This document shows, piece by piece, positions 51,425-60,233 of a stretch of DNA of 64,000 nucleotides; the first letter of the stretch is position 1, and every line of letters starts with the position of its first letter. Position numbers and translations under genes: made by a program. Below the pieces are notes generated by a model. It searched no databases. It was not told the origin of the DNA and was given only the letters and a program-made list of their open reading frames with translations. This stretch comes from Psychrobacter sp. TAE2020. GTDB lineage: Bacteria; Pseudomonadota; Gammaproteobacteria; Pseudomonadales; Moraxellaceae. The stretch spans positions 1,558,893-1,622,892 of the forward strand of contig NZ_JAHLMU010000001.1 of the NCBI RefSeq assembly GCF_018919485.1, written 5' to 3'.

Positions 51425-52228
51425 TTAATGGTTGAGAATTTTAGATAAGAACATTTGCGCACGCTCACTTTTTGCGCCTTCAAAGAACTCATCTTTACTG
51501 CAATTCTCAACGATGTGTCCTTCATCCATAAAGATGATACGGTTAGCGACTTGGCTAGCAAAGCCCATTTCGTGAGTAACACACATCATCGTCATACCCT
51601 CACGAGTCAACTCCACCATCACATCGAGCACTTCTTGAATCATTTCCGGATCTAGCGCTGAGGTTGGCTCATCGAATAACATAGCGATAGGATCCATCGC
51701 TAAAGCTCGAGCAATCGCTACTCGTTGCTGCTGGCCACCGGACAGTTCCGCTGGGTATTTTGCGGCTTGCACTGTCAAGCCTACTCGATCTAAATAAGCC
51801 ATGGCTTTCTTTTTGGCTTCCGCTTCTTTACGGCCTAGCACTTTGACTTGCGCTACAGTCAGGTTATCAATAATAGTTAAATGCGGAAACAATTCAAAAT
51901 GCTGGAACACCATACCCACTCGACTACGTAGCTTAGGCAAGTTGGTTTTAGAAGCGCCGACTGAGATATCGTTGACTATAATCTCGCCTTTTTGAAAAGG
52001 CTCTAAGCCATTGACTGTCTTAATAAGCGTTGATTTACCACTGCCTGACGGGCCACAGACTACTACTACATCGCCTTTATGAACGTGAGCAGTGCAGTCC
52101 GTTAGCACTTGGAAATCACCATACCATTTGCTAACACTGTCCATCTCAATGACCATCTCGCTACTAGCATGACCACTATCGGTGACTAGCCCGCCAAATT
52201 CATTTATGAAGGTCTTAGCATCATTCAT
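51425..52228 (-). CDS. gltL: Glutamate/aspartate ABC transporter ATP-binding protein
   Basis: Cytoplasmic ATPase of a polar amino acid uptake system. Walker A is GPSGSGKSTLIK near residue 58. The signature is LSGGQQQRVAIARAL near residue 162. Walker B is MLFDEPTSALDPE, and the switch His lies in CVTHEMGFA. The 267 residues include about 25 extra at the N-terminus. GGGAGACAG precedes the ATG. It is the last gene of the gltI-gltJ-gltK-gltL run, 136 bp after gltK. Confidence 0.92.
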   Translation of the reverse strand: MNDAKTFINEFGGLVTDSGHASSEMVIEMDSVSKWYGDFQVLTDCTAHVHKGDVVVVCGPSGSGKSTLIKTVNGLEPFQKGEIIVNDISVGASKTNLPKLRSRVGMVFQHFELFPHLTIIDNLTVAQVKVLGRKEAEAKKKAMAYLDRVGLTVQAAKYPAELSGGQQQRVAIARALAMDPIAMLFDEPTSALDPEMIQEVLDVMVELTREGMTMMCVTHEMGFASQVANRIIFMDEGHIVENCSKDEFFEGAKSERAQMFLSKILNH

Positions 52229-52364
52229 TACTGTCTCCCAACTTATACATTCATAGATAATGGTCTTGAGCTTAATAAGCGCTCATTAACATTGATATTT
52301 AGGCTTAAAAACTTACAGTCCATTACTAAAACTTATCTTTAAAGCCTATATTTGAAATCTATTC

Positions 52365-53036
52365 CTAAAACCTCAAACGTTTTTGTACTTGCTGGACGCC
52401 AATAGAAGCTCCCAAACTGATAATAAAGTAGATGGCCCCTGCTCCCAAAATATAAGGAGTTAATAAGCCCATTAACTCACCGCGTACATAAGCTGCTCGG
52501 AAGAAGTCTGTTAGACCAATAGCGAATACTAAAGTCGTATCTTGGAATAGAATAATACATTGCTGCAAAATTAATGGTAGCATCTTACGAAAGGCTTGCG
52601 GCAGAATGACTAAGCGCATAGTTTGACTATAAGTCATACCTAAGGCTTTGGCCGCATTAACTTGTCCACTACCAATAGACTGAATACCGGCACGTACTAC
52701 TTCAGAGAAGTAAGCGGCCTCAAACATCATAAAGGCGACGACACAAGAAGCGAAGGCGGCGTCTAGTTGTAAATACTTACCCGCTATCCAAAAATAAATC
52801 ATTGGTACTGCAAAATAGAACCATAATAGAACTAGTAGTAATGGTACCGATCGAAAATAGTTAACATATAACTTAGCAGGAATCTCCAGCGCTTTAATGC
52901 CTGACAAACGCATTAGAGCTAATAATGTCCCTAAACTGATACCGCCGATAATGGCTAGAAACAGCACTTTCATCGTGGTAATCATACCGCCCATTAAACC
53001 GGGATAAGCTGTGGCAAGTTCGGTCATCATACTCAT
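52365..53036 (-). CDS. gltK: Glutamate/aspartate ABC transporter permease GltK
   Basis: Inner-membrane subunit with about five helices and the HisMQ-type EAA loop (AAKALGMTYSQTMRLVILPQAF). LYVNYFRSVPLLLVLLWFYF is the conserved region of glutamate/aspartate permeases. The 223 residues match E. coli GltK (224). Its ATG overlaps the gltJ stop (ATGA), giving translational coupling. It pairs with GltJ as the transmembrane heterodimer. Confidence 0.92.
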   Translation of the reverse strand: MSMMTELATAYPGLMGGMITTMKVLFLAIIGGISLGTLLALMRLSGIKALEIPAKLYVNYFRSVPLLLVLLWFYFAVPMIYFWIAGKYLQLDAAFASCVVAFMMFEAAYFSEVVRAGIQSIGSGQVNAAKALGMTYSQTMRLVILPQAFRKMLPLILQQCIILFQDTTLVFAIGLTDFFRAAYVRGELMGLLTPYILGAGAIYFIISLGASIGVQQVQKRLRF

Positions 53037-53779
53037 TTTTGACCTCCTGCGATAAGCCCAGGTACACGCAGTTTGCGCTCAATTAAGCCCATGATAGCAA
53101 TTAGCGATAAGTTAAATACTAAGTAGATAATAGTAGCGTAAGTATAGATCTCGAGGCTGTTTTGGGTATATTCACTGATGGTTTTAGTTTGGCTAATCAG
53201 CTCCATTACCCCCACTAGTGAGGCCACTGAAGCATTTTTAAAGCAGTTGGTAAGCTCAGAGCTTAGCGGTGGAAGGATGACGCGAAAAGCTTGCGGTAGT
53301 AACACTTCTTTATAAGCTTGCGGAATAGTAAAACCTAGGGCGTAAGCGGCATTTATTTGGCCTTCAGGTAGCGACTCAATACCAGTACGTACTTGTTCAA
53401 CGATACGCGCAGCGGTAAATAGACCTAAACCAATACTCGCTGAGAGCATGGCTGAGGTATTCGGTGACAAGTCTCTAAACCACCACTCTTGCAGTGCCGG
53501 TGTTAGCCAACCTGGGGCAACATAAAACCAAAAGAATAACTGCACAAGCAAAGGTATATTACGGAAAAAGGTCACATATGCAGTACCAATGCTACGTGCC
53601 GTCTTATTAGGTAAAGTGCGCATAATACCGAAGATAGTACCGATGACCATAGCAATGGCCCAAGCAATACTACCGATCAGCAATAGCCAACCAACACCAG
53701 TAATCATCCAATGTAAGTACAGCTCATTACCGATACCGGTATGTTCAAACAACACACCCCAGTTCCAGCTATAATTCAT
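53033..53779 (-). CDS. gltJ: Glutamate/aspartate ABC transporter permease GltJ
   Basis: First transmembrane subunit of the system. It begins MNYSWNWGVLFEHTGIGNEL, as in E. coli GltJ. TFFRNIPLLVQLFFWFYVAP and the EAA loop NAAYALGFTIPQAYKEVLLPQAF are intact. The ATG at 53779 has GGAGAG seven bases upstream; the longer frame from 53815 would add 12 residues and is not expected. 248 residues, near the 246 of E. coli. Confidence 0.93.
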   Translation of the reverse strand: MNYSWNWGVLFEHTGIGNELYLHWMITGVGWLLLIGSIAWAIAMVIGTIFGIMRTLPNKTARSIGTAYVTFFRNIPLLVQLFFWFYVAPGWLTPALQEWWFRDLSPNTSAMLSASIGLGLFTAARIVEQVRTGIESLPEGQINAAYALGFTIPQAYKEVLLPQAFRVILPPLSSELTNCFKNASVASLVGVMELISQTKTISEYTQNSLEIYTYATIIYLVFNLSLIAIMGLIERKLRVPGLIAGGQK

Positions 53780-53878
53780 GGTGATCTCTCCGAACAGCGA
53801 ACAATGGATACTCAAGCTAGGCTTAGCTTATTGCTAAACCGAACTTGAGTACTGGCTATAGTGAGGGAGAAATACTCG

Positions 53879-54862
53879 TTATTGTGCCACAGCTGCTTTT
53901 GGCTGATCGCTGTCATGCGGATTAGCGATAAGCGCCTTTAAGTTATCTGACATCTCAAACTTTAGGTTGACGTTCTTTGGTGGAATTGGGTTTAAGAACC
54001 ATTTGTCATAGATGCTAGTGATTTCGCCTGAGCTAAAGGTTTTATTTAGCGCGTCATTCACCACTGTTTTAAATTCAGGATCACCTTTGCGCATCATACA
54101 ACCATAAATCTCAAATGATTGTGGCGTACCAACAATTACCCACTCATCAGGGTTTTTAGCTTTGGCTTTTTCGCCAGCTAGTAGCACATCATCCATCATA
54201 AAAGCATCAGCACGGCCATTCTCTAACATCAAGAAGCCTTCGCCATGATCTTTAGCTGAGATAATATCAGTATTCATCTTTTTCTCGTCGTTATACTGAC
54301 GGATATAACGCTCTGAAGTAGTACCAGCAGTAGTGACTAGTCTCTTACCTTTTAAGTCTTCAAAATCTTTAATACCTGAATCAACTTTAGTCAATAATCG
54401 GGTGCCAATCTCAAAGAAACCATTAGAGAAAGCAACTTGCTCTTGACGCTCGACGTTATTAGTCGTTGAGCCACACTCAAAATCAACAGTACCGTTTTGC
54501 ACTAAAGGGATACGGGTTTGTGAAGTGATTAGGTTATAGCGAACTTTCAAATCTGGCATGTTGAGGTTTTCTTTAACGGCTTCAACGATTTTCATTTCTA
54601 AATCGTGGGCGTAACCCATCGGCTGATTAGGGTCATCGGCAATATACGAAAAGGGAATAGAAGAATCGCGATAACCAACAACTATAGTGCCTGAATCTTT
54701 TATTTTCTGAAGAGTACCATTAGTATTTGCTGCAGGGTCAGTCTTTGCTGTATCGTCAACAGGTTTATCTTCAGTAGCGGTTTGGCTACTGTTGTTACAG
54801 CCAGCCAGTCCTAGCACCATAAAAACAGCAAGAGTTAAAGGTTTTGTCATTGAATAAGTCAT
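53879..54862 (-). CDS. gltI: Glutamate/aspartate-binding protein GltI (lipoprotein)
   Basis: Substrate-binding protein of the GltIJKL importer. The signal MTKPLTLAVFMVLGLAGC carries a lipobox, so the protein is probably membrane-anchored rather than free as in E. coli. SGTIVVGYRDSSIPFSYI opens the binding domain, and QNGTVDFECGSTTNNVERQ is diagnostic for glutamate/aspartate. The C-terminus has IYDKWFLNPIPPKNVNL. The ATG at 54862 has AAAGGA eight bases upstream, leaving 327 residues; the ATG at 54871 lies inside that site. It is the first gene of the operon. Confidence 0.93.
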   Translation of the reverse strand: MTYSMTKPLTLAVFMVLGLAGCNNSSQTATEDKPVDDTAKTDPAANTNGTLQKIKDSGTIVVGYRDSSIPFSYIADDPNQPMGYAHDLEMKIVEAVKENLNMPDLKVRYNLITSQTRIPLVQNGTVDFECGSTTNNVERQEQVAFSNGFFEIGTRLLTKVDSGIKDFEDLKGKRLVTTAGTTSERYIRQYNDEKKMNTDIISAKDHGEGFLMLENGRADAFMMDDVLLAGEKAKAKNPDEWVIVGTPQSFEIYGCMMRKGDPEFKTVVNDALNKTFSSGEITSIYDKWFLNPIPPKNVNLKFEMSDNLKALIANPHDSDQPKAAVAQ

Positions 54863-55246
54863 GAGATACATCCTTTTATCACATTATTAAAGTTAAAATT
54901 CATTGAAAACAAAAAAATCATCCATTAAAAAAATTCAGCTCAGCAATTTCCTCTACCTCTCTGCTGTTACTGTTAATTATCATAATGCAACTTTATGTTA
55001 CTGTACAACAATTTTGCATGGGTTAGTAATATTTTTTGAGCCTTTGCTACATTCATTACCAGACTCTCACTAAGGTTTTATTTTTAACTAGCCTATAAAC
55101 GCTAGCCCCTATTTTTTACTAGTACTCTTATATTAGATTTTAACGCTAATGAAGATTATTTTTTAGATCATCAAAGGGTAGTCATCGTTGATAAATCAGC
55201 GATAATCCCCATAAAGATCACAACTTCTCAATACAATAAATGACTT
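54863..55246. other. Divergent gltI-hslO regulatory region
   Basis: 384 bp of AT-rich DNA between divergent genes. No reading frame or RNA gene was recognised. Promoters of both genes are expected here, but none was convincing. Confidence 0.5.
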
Positions 55247-56194
55247 ATGACTCAAGATATGCAAACTTCGACAACCGATGCTATTGGTACTGATAACGAT
55301 GTGCGTCAACGCTTTTTTATCCAAGACTCACCAGTGCGTGGCGATGTAGTACGTTTATCACGTAGTTATGCCAATACTATCGCACAAAAGCCCTACCCTG
55401 AAGCCATCAAGTGCTTATTGGGCGAAATGCTCACGGCAGCTAGCCTATTGATAAGCACAGTCAAAATTGACGGGCGCTTATCCATTCAATTACAATCTTC
55501 AGACAGCGACAACTTGCTCAATTGGGCGATGGCAGAATGTGATCAAAACGGTGTTATCCGTGGTCTTGCAAGTTGGAAGGCAGATAGTGATGAACAACGG
55601 CACGCTTGGGATATTATGACTACTGCTAACCAAGCTTTTGCAGAGCTTGGCGCGGCTGGCGAAGGAGTGTTATTTATTAACATTCAACCTGAAAAAGGGG
55701 AATCGTACCAAGGTATCGTCGAGCGTAGTCATGATAATTTAGCCGACTGCCTAGCCCATTATCAGAAGCAATCAGCACAGATTCCAACTTTGATTAATTT
55801 GGCTTCCGATGGCTTGCAAGCAGGCGGTATCTTAGTACAGCTGTTGCCACGTCGTGATGATGAAGAGCAAGAAAAAGTCGATACCGATTTATGGCCGCGT
55901 TTGTCAGTACTAACTCGTACTATTAAGCCTGCCGAGTTAACCTCATTACCTGCTACTGAACTGCTCTATCGCTTGTATAATGAAGAAGAGGTAGTATTGC
56001 CAGAAGCCAAAGCGCTAACGTTTGGCTGTACTTGTTCTAGAGAAAAATGTGAAACGGCGATATTGCAAATCGGTCAAGATGAAATGCTCGATATCTGTGA
56101 TGAACAAGGCGGACAATTTGAGATGGACTGTGGCTTCTGTGGCGAGATTTATCGGTTCGATAAAGATGACGTAGCTAGTATCTTTGTTGAATAG
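55247..56194 (+). CDS. hslO: Redox-regulated chaperone Hsp33
   Basis: Holdase chaperone activated by oxidation. The N-terminal domain includes QDSPVRGDVVRLSRSYANTI and AASLLISTVKIDGRLSIQLQ. The C-terminal zinc switch has the four ligands in FGCTCSREKC (the CxC pair) and DCGFCGEIY (the CxxC pair). Loss of zinc and disulfide formation unfold the linker and activate it. The 315 residues are near the usual 290-300, with a short N-terminal addition. Strong terminator downstream. Confidence 0.96.
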   Translation: MTQDMQTSTTDAIGTDNDVRQRFFIQDSPVRGDVVRLSRSYANTIAQKPYPEAIKCLLGEMLTAASLLISTVKIDGRLSIQLQSSDSDNLLNWAMAECDQNGVIRGLASWKADSDEQRHAWDIMTTANQAFAELGAAGEGVLFINIQPEKGESYQGIVERSHDNLADCLAHYQKQSAQIPTLINLASDGLQAGGILVQLLPRRDDEEQEKVDTDLWPRLSVLTRTIKPAELTSLPATELLYRLYNEEEVVLPEAKALTFGCTCSREKCETAILQIGQDEMLDICDEQGGQFEMDCGFCGEIYRFDKDDVASIFVE

Positions 56195-56232
56195 TATGAG
56201 TTAATTTCTCTCAAAATTTTTTATTAGCTAAT

Positions 56233-56267
56233 AAAAAACCCTCAAGTTTGATGCTTGAGGGTTTTTT
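56233..56267. terminator. Bidirectional terminator after hslO
   Basis: AAAAAACCCTCAAG pairs fully with CTTGAGGGTTTTTT around a 7-base loop, 39 bp after the hslO stop and upstream of the convergent lipoprotein gene end. Confidence 0.93.
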
Positions 56268-56349
56268 CGTTAAGAAATTACAGAAATCATTAGACTACAA
56301 ACTAGCTTAACATCCTAGATCTTAGAAATTTTTAAACCGTATAGTCTCC

Positions 56350-57588
56350 CTAAGAACAGCCCTCTGCTGCCTTTAACTGCTCATCATAACCTACTCTTAT
56401 ATCGTAGACTCTACCTTGATCAATCTCGTAAAGCGTCCCTATTTTGCTGCCATCATCATTCCAATAAATAATGACGGGTTGACCAGTATAAATATTTGGA
56501 TACACCTCAGGACTCTGATTGGCATGTTTGGCATATACCTTCTGCTCTGCATCGCCTACTTTTATTCCTGTGGAAGATTTAAAGCCTGAGTCACCAACAT
56601 AAATAGCCGCTACCTTATTATCGATAATATATAAGCTTAACAAGCTCTCAGGATAATTTTTGGCTTTGGCAAAGAAGCAATAATCTACTTCGGGGTTTCT
56701 ACTATCAGCGATTTCTATAAATAATTGATCATCATAATGCTGATTGATAGAAATATTAGCAAAACCATCTTTAGTTAACTTAAAGCCAGAGGGGGAAATA
56801 TCAGCTTTTGTTGCTGCAACTTTTCGGGTGTTGTCTGTCAAATCCTCGACTAACAACCACCCCAATTTAGTATTATTTTTATAGCTTACGTATAGCCAGT
56901 TACCCTCAACTCGTAGTGGCTTAATAGTATCGCCCTCTATAAAATAAGCAGCCGTCTTAGCAGATTTTGACTTATTCTCATACATAAAGGCGCGCTCGTT
57001 TATGACCGTATATTCTGTAGCCGCAACCTCACTATTCTTAGTCAAAACTCTATCTTTTGGCAGCGCCACCGTCATCTCTTTGGGATAGTCTGATAACTGC
57101 CAAGCTAGACTATTATTATCGAATTTTAAGCTAGCAGTTACTTTTATATTATCGAAAGAGCTATTAAAACTGATTAAGTACTTATTATCCTGCTGTCTTT
57201 TACCGACAAAGTCATTATCACAATCTATTTTTCTACCATAATTACTAACGTAGCAATAGCTCCCAGCAATATACGTAGCGCTTAACTGCGTTATATCGAC
57301 AGAAAAAACTGATAACGGCTTGTTATCTTGGTCGAATTGCTCAGCAGACCAAGATCCTAGCCGACTAGTATTTATACTGGTAGCTTGCTTAGGGTTATTA
57401 ATAGCTTGTTTGGGGTCATTGATAGCTTGGTTAGAATCATTAATAGCTTGGTTATCGCTAATAGCCTGTTGATCGTCAGTACTACTATTCTGCTCAGCTT
57501 GACAGCCAATCTGTACTAAAAATAGCGCCGCCATCATCATTGCTCTACTAGTTACTTTATTAATGCTTACTTTATTAATGATTATCAT
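56350..57588 (-). CDS. Putative lipoprotein with SH3-like domain and tandem N-terminal repeats
   Basis: Not recognised as a whole. From the ATG at 57588 (AGAGGTAATT upstream), MIIINKVSINKVTSRAMMMA leads into LFLVQIGC, a plausible lipobox with Cys29. Residues about 40-70 repeat a unit of seven, QAINDPK and variants (QAISDN, QAINDSN, QAINDPK, QAINNPK). The middle has a bacterial SH3-like segment (about 190-245: VINERAFMYENKSKSAKTAA and GNWLYVSYKN), then a C-terminal domain with KVGDAEQKVYAKHANQSPEV. SH3 domains in exported proteins often bind cell-wall peptides. The DNA repeat could change length in frame. No operon partners. Confidence 0.6.
   Translation of the reverse strand: MIIINKVSINKVTSRAMMMAALFLVQIGCQAEQNSSTDDQQAISDNQAINDSNQAINDPKQAINNPKQATSINTSRLGSWSAEQFDQDNKPLSVFSVDITQLSATYIAGSYCYVSNYGRKIDCDNDFVGKRQQDNKYLISFNSSFDNIKVTASLKFDNNSLAWQLSDYPKEMTVALPKDRVLTKNSEVAATEYTVINERAFMYENKSKSAKTAAYFIEGDTIKPLRVEGNWLYVSYKNNTKLGWLLVEDLTDNTRKVAATKADISPSGFKLTKDGFANISINQHYDDQLFIEIADSRNPEVDYCFFAKAKNYPESLLSLYIIDNKVAAIYVGDSGFKSSTGIKVGDAEQKVYAKHANQSPEVYPNIYTGQPVIIYWNDDGSKIGTLYEIDQGRVYDIRVGYDEQLKAAEGCS
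57380..57470 (-). repeat. 21-bp in-frame minisatellite in the SH3 lipoprotein gene
   Basis: About four imperfect copies of a 21-bp unit (one 18-bp) centred on TTAATAGCTTG in the plus-strand reading, encoding QAINDPK-type units. Confidence 0.85.
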
Positions 57589-57720
57589 AATTACCTCTGC
57601 CTAATAGGTAAATCCTTTATCAACTAATAAGTGGTTTGCTAACTTATCTTCTGCTAAACACCGCACTTTTTAAAAATAATACAGACTTTAGAGACTACGC
57701 TATCTAAATCACTACTCTGT

Positions 57721-59199
57721 CTAAACCACTACATCTAAATCATTAGGATAAGAGTAGATACGAGTTCTAAGCGCCTGATACATCTGATTAAGATCGCTTT
57801 GGCCATTATCTAATAACCAAATAACAACTTGCTCATGGACGCGTTGATTGTAGATCAAATTATAATGGCTCACTCCATAGAAAATAGCTTTGTGACCTTC
57901 TGGCACTATCAAGGTATGTTCGCCAGCATCCTCACCCAAGGCCGATTCTACTGTTACTAAGCCATCACCTAATAGGCTTGCAGCTTTAGAATCGTAGTGG
58001 GCCTCGACTAAGGTACCAGCAACGAAATAGCTGCGCACGTGTAAAGGTAGACGTGCAGGATGACGAAAGTCTTGTGGCAACACACTGCGACCGGGTAACG
58101 AGTTCCAGTCGGCATCACGAACGCTACCATAGCGTAAATCCAGAATGCCAGCACTGCGTAAATCGCCCAGCTTAGCTAAGGATCCAGCAAAAGGTAGCTT
58201 ACCGATCATATCCTGCACAAAAACCCCAATGCGCTCTAAGCTTGCGCCATGATGTGGTGAGCCCAAAGTGACTAGATTACCCACTCGCTGTACCCAGTGG
58301 TTGCCTTGTTCTTTACCATAAAACAGCGCACTGCGAGCAACTAATCCGCCCATACTATGACCGATCAAATCAATTTGTGAGATATCAGGATTATCATCGA
58401 CCAAATTCTGTAGCATGTTAGAGAAACTACGCCCATTACTAGAGATACGGCGTCCAGTATTATAGTTAAGGTATAAGATAGTAGCGTTGGGCTGACTGGC
58501 CATGAGCGCCTCACCTAGACTGTTATTATGAGCAACGTTCCAACTTAAATGGCTCATACACAGTCCATGACAGAGAATAATTACTCGTCCTGACAGGGTT
58601 TCGCGTTGCAGATAACTCTTACTATCATACATATCCATAGGAATAGCGAGAGGGTTTTTGTGAGTGACTAAGTGATCCCCCATTACCCCATTTAAGATAT
58701 TAACTAGCCGTCTAAGACTTCTAGGAAGCCGTTGGATATTTTTTTGCTTAGTCATGTTGTTATATAACCATAACCCGGTAGTCAAGTTATTGCCAACCAT
58801 TGAGGTGATATAGCGTACGGTACCGTAAATACGGCCAGTGATACCACGCTGCCACTTGCTCAAGTTACCTTCATTAAAGCGACCAATAGGTCGTAAGATA
58901 ATTTCCCGATGAATCGCTTCTACAATATCAGTGATTTCAACTACACCCATAGTAGCCAACTGAGCTAATCCTTCGAACACATCACTCAAAGAGGTAGGCC
59001 CCTGATGGCCTAACGGGTCTCTATCATCTGTCGTTGGTCGATCGACATGAATGTAGTCAAGATCGGCTAACTGCTCATACACATCACTCGGGGGATATTT
59101 GTCAGTATCTAAATTGGTAGCGGTGTCGACATCAGGTTTTGCACTGATATCAGAGCTGGAGAGATCATAAAAGGTCACGAATGACTCTGGACTGGGCAT
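57721..59199 (-). CDS. Alpha/beta hydrolase, lipase-like
   Basis: 492-residue hydrolase. The nucleophile elbow GHSMGG places Ser282, and LCHGLCMS at 209-216 provides the oxyanion region. GNLVTLGSPHHGASLERIG resembles the PGAP1/triacylglycerol-lipase type. The catalytic His is probably in YGVSHYNLIY near the C-terminus. The first 190 residues form an N-terminal region without a signal peptide, including IRRLVN- and FEGLAQLATMG-like helices. Predicted cytoplasmic or membrane-associated esterase or lipase. Substrate unknown. It is separated from the next gene by 242 bp. Confidence 0.8.
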   Translation of the reverse strand: MPSPESFVTFYDLSSSDISAKPDVDTATNLDTDKYPPSDVYEQLADLDYIHVDRPTTDDRDPLGHQGPTSLSDVFEGLAQLATMGVVEITDIVEAIHREIILRPIGRFNEGNLSKWQRGITGRIYGTVRYITSMVGNNLTTGLWLYNNMTKQKNIQRLPRSLRRLVNILNGVMGDHLVTHKNPLAIPMDMYDSKSYLQRETLSGRVIILCHGLCMSHLSWNVAHNNSLGEALMASQPNATILYLNYNTGRRISSNGRSFSNMLQNLVDDNPDISQIDLIGHSMGGLVARSALFYGKEQGNHWVQRVGNLVTLGSPHHGASLERIGVFVQDMIGKLPFAGSLAKLGDLRSAGILDLRYGSVRDADWNSLPGRSVLPQDFRHPARLPLHVRSYFVAGTLVEAHYDSKAASLLGDGLVTVESALGEDAGEHTLIVPEGHKAIFYGVSHYNLIYNQRVHEQVVIWLLDNGQSDLNQMYQALRTRIYSYPNDLDVVV

Positions 59200-59441
59200 A
59201 GTTTTATGTATTCTATGATAAAGATAGGATCATCTTAGCCTTTAAATTTACTAAACAAAAGAAGATGATTTGACTCTTAAGTAATTTTGTCATTAATAGG
59301 CTAGTCAATTAAGAGTTTTTGCGACTGGCTCAGCCTATTTGGCTCGGTGATAAACTATAAGTGATATAACAAAAAACCCTAGGCCAAAACCTATGATTCG
59401 ATAGAACGGATTTTATGCGAATAATTGCTTATGAATAGGGT

Positions 59442-60104
59442 TTATTGTACTTGGGCTTGCCACTGATGCGCAGCTAAGACTAGCTTCAGCTCATCACCAG
59501 CCTGCAATATACCAACACCACTCGGTGTGCCAGTCATAATGACATCACCGGCTTGCAGACTAAAAGCGTGGCTAATGTCCGCTAGCAGCTCATATACTGA
59601 AAATAGCATCAGAGCGCTATCGCCATCTTGCTTGAGCTCATCATTGATATAAAGCTGATAATGTACTTGAGTTAAGTCACCAAACGCTCGCGCATCAACC
59701 CAATCTGCGAGTACACAAGACCCATCGAAGCATTTAGCACGCTCCCACGGCTGGCCTTTATCCTTTAATTTACTTTGCAAATCACGCAAGGTCAAATCTA
59801 GCCCTAAAGTTACATTGCCAACTGCTTGCTGCGCTTGCTCAACAGTCGCAGCACACAAGTCAGCCATTAACTGAATACATAATTCTGCCTCGTAATGGGT
59901 TTCCCCATAGCGGCTAGTATCAGGTCGGACAATTTTATTAGCAGCAGCAGTATTACTAATATTCACTATAGCGGAGACCGGCTTCATAAATAATAGCGGT
60001 GTACTAGGCACTTCATTACCTAATTCACGTGCATGAGCCACATAATTACGACCAACACAGACAACTTTGCCAATAGTTAAAGGCTTCAATGATGCAGAAT
60101 TCAT
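59442..60104 (-). CDS. Fumarylacetoacetate hydrolase family protein
   Basis: FAH-fold enzyme of the short FAHD1/YcgM type. KVVCVGRNYVAHARELGNEV, PLLFMKP and HYEAELCIQL give the substrate site and the acidic metal ligands. DLTLRDLQSKLKDKGQPWER and the final VIMTGTPSGVG are hallmark motifs. 220 residues. Characterised relatives act as acylpyruvate hydrolases or oxaloacetate decarboxylases; the substrate here cannot be told. A GAGCTCC sequence lies before the ATG, and no partner genes are adjacent. Confidence 0.9.
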   Translation of the reverse strand: MNSASLKPLTIGKVVCVGRNYVAHARELGNEVPSTPLLFMKPVSAIVNISNTAAANKIVRPDTSRYGETHYEAELCIQLMADLCAATVEQAQQAVGNVTLGLDLTLRDLQSKLKDKGQPWERAKCFDGSCVLADWVDARAFGDLTQVHYQLYINDELKQDGDSALMLFSVYELLADISHAFSLQAGDVIMTGTPSGVGILQAGDELKLVLAAHQWQAQVQ

Positions 60105-60134
60105 AACAGGAGCTCACTATAGAATTAAGGGTTA

Positions 60135-60198
60135 ACAGTTACTTTTTAGATAACTATTTTACAGTTACTTTTTGGATAACTATTTTACAGTTACTTTC
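60135..60198. repeat. 26-bp tandem repeat, about 2.5 copies
   Basis: Units beginning ACAGTTACTTTTT at 60135, 60161 and 60187 (the last partial). The first two differ at one base. It lies in the gap between the FAH-family gene and the 60234 gene. Confidence 0.9.
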
Positions 60199-60219
60199 TA
60201 ACCGCTTCATAACGGTTAG
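60198..60219 (-). terminator. Hairpin downstream of the 60234 gene
   Basis: CTAACCG and CGGTTAG form a 7-bp stem with an 8-base loop, 15 bp after the stop of the propeller protein. On the minus strand it is followed by AAAGTAACTGT, a poor T run, so termination is uncertain. Confidence 0.4.
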
Positions 60220-60233
60220 CAATCAATAACCAG

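Noticed and set aside
60135..60198. Possible CRISPR-like repeats
   Set aside because: Units are directly adjacent with no spacers, and no cas gene is present.
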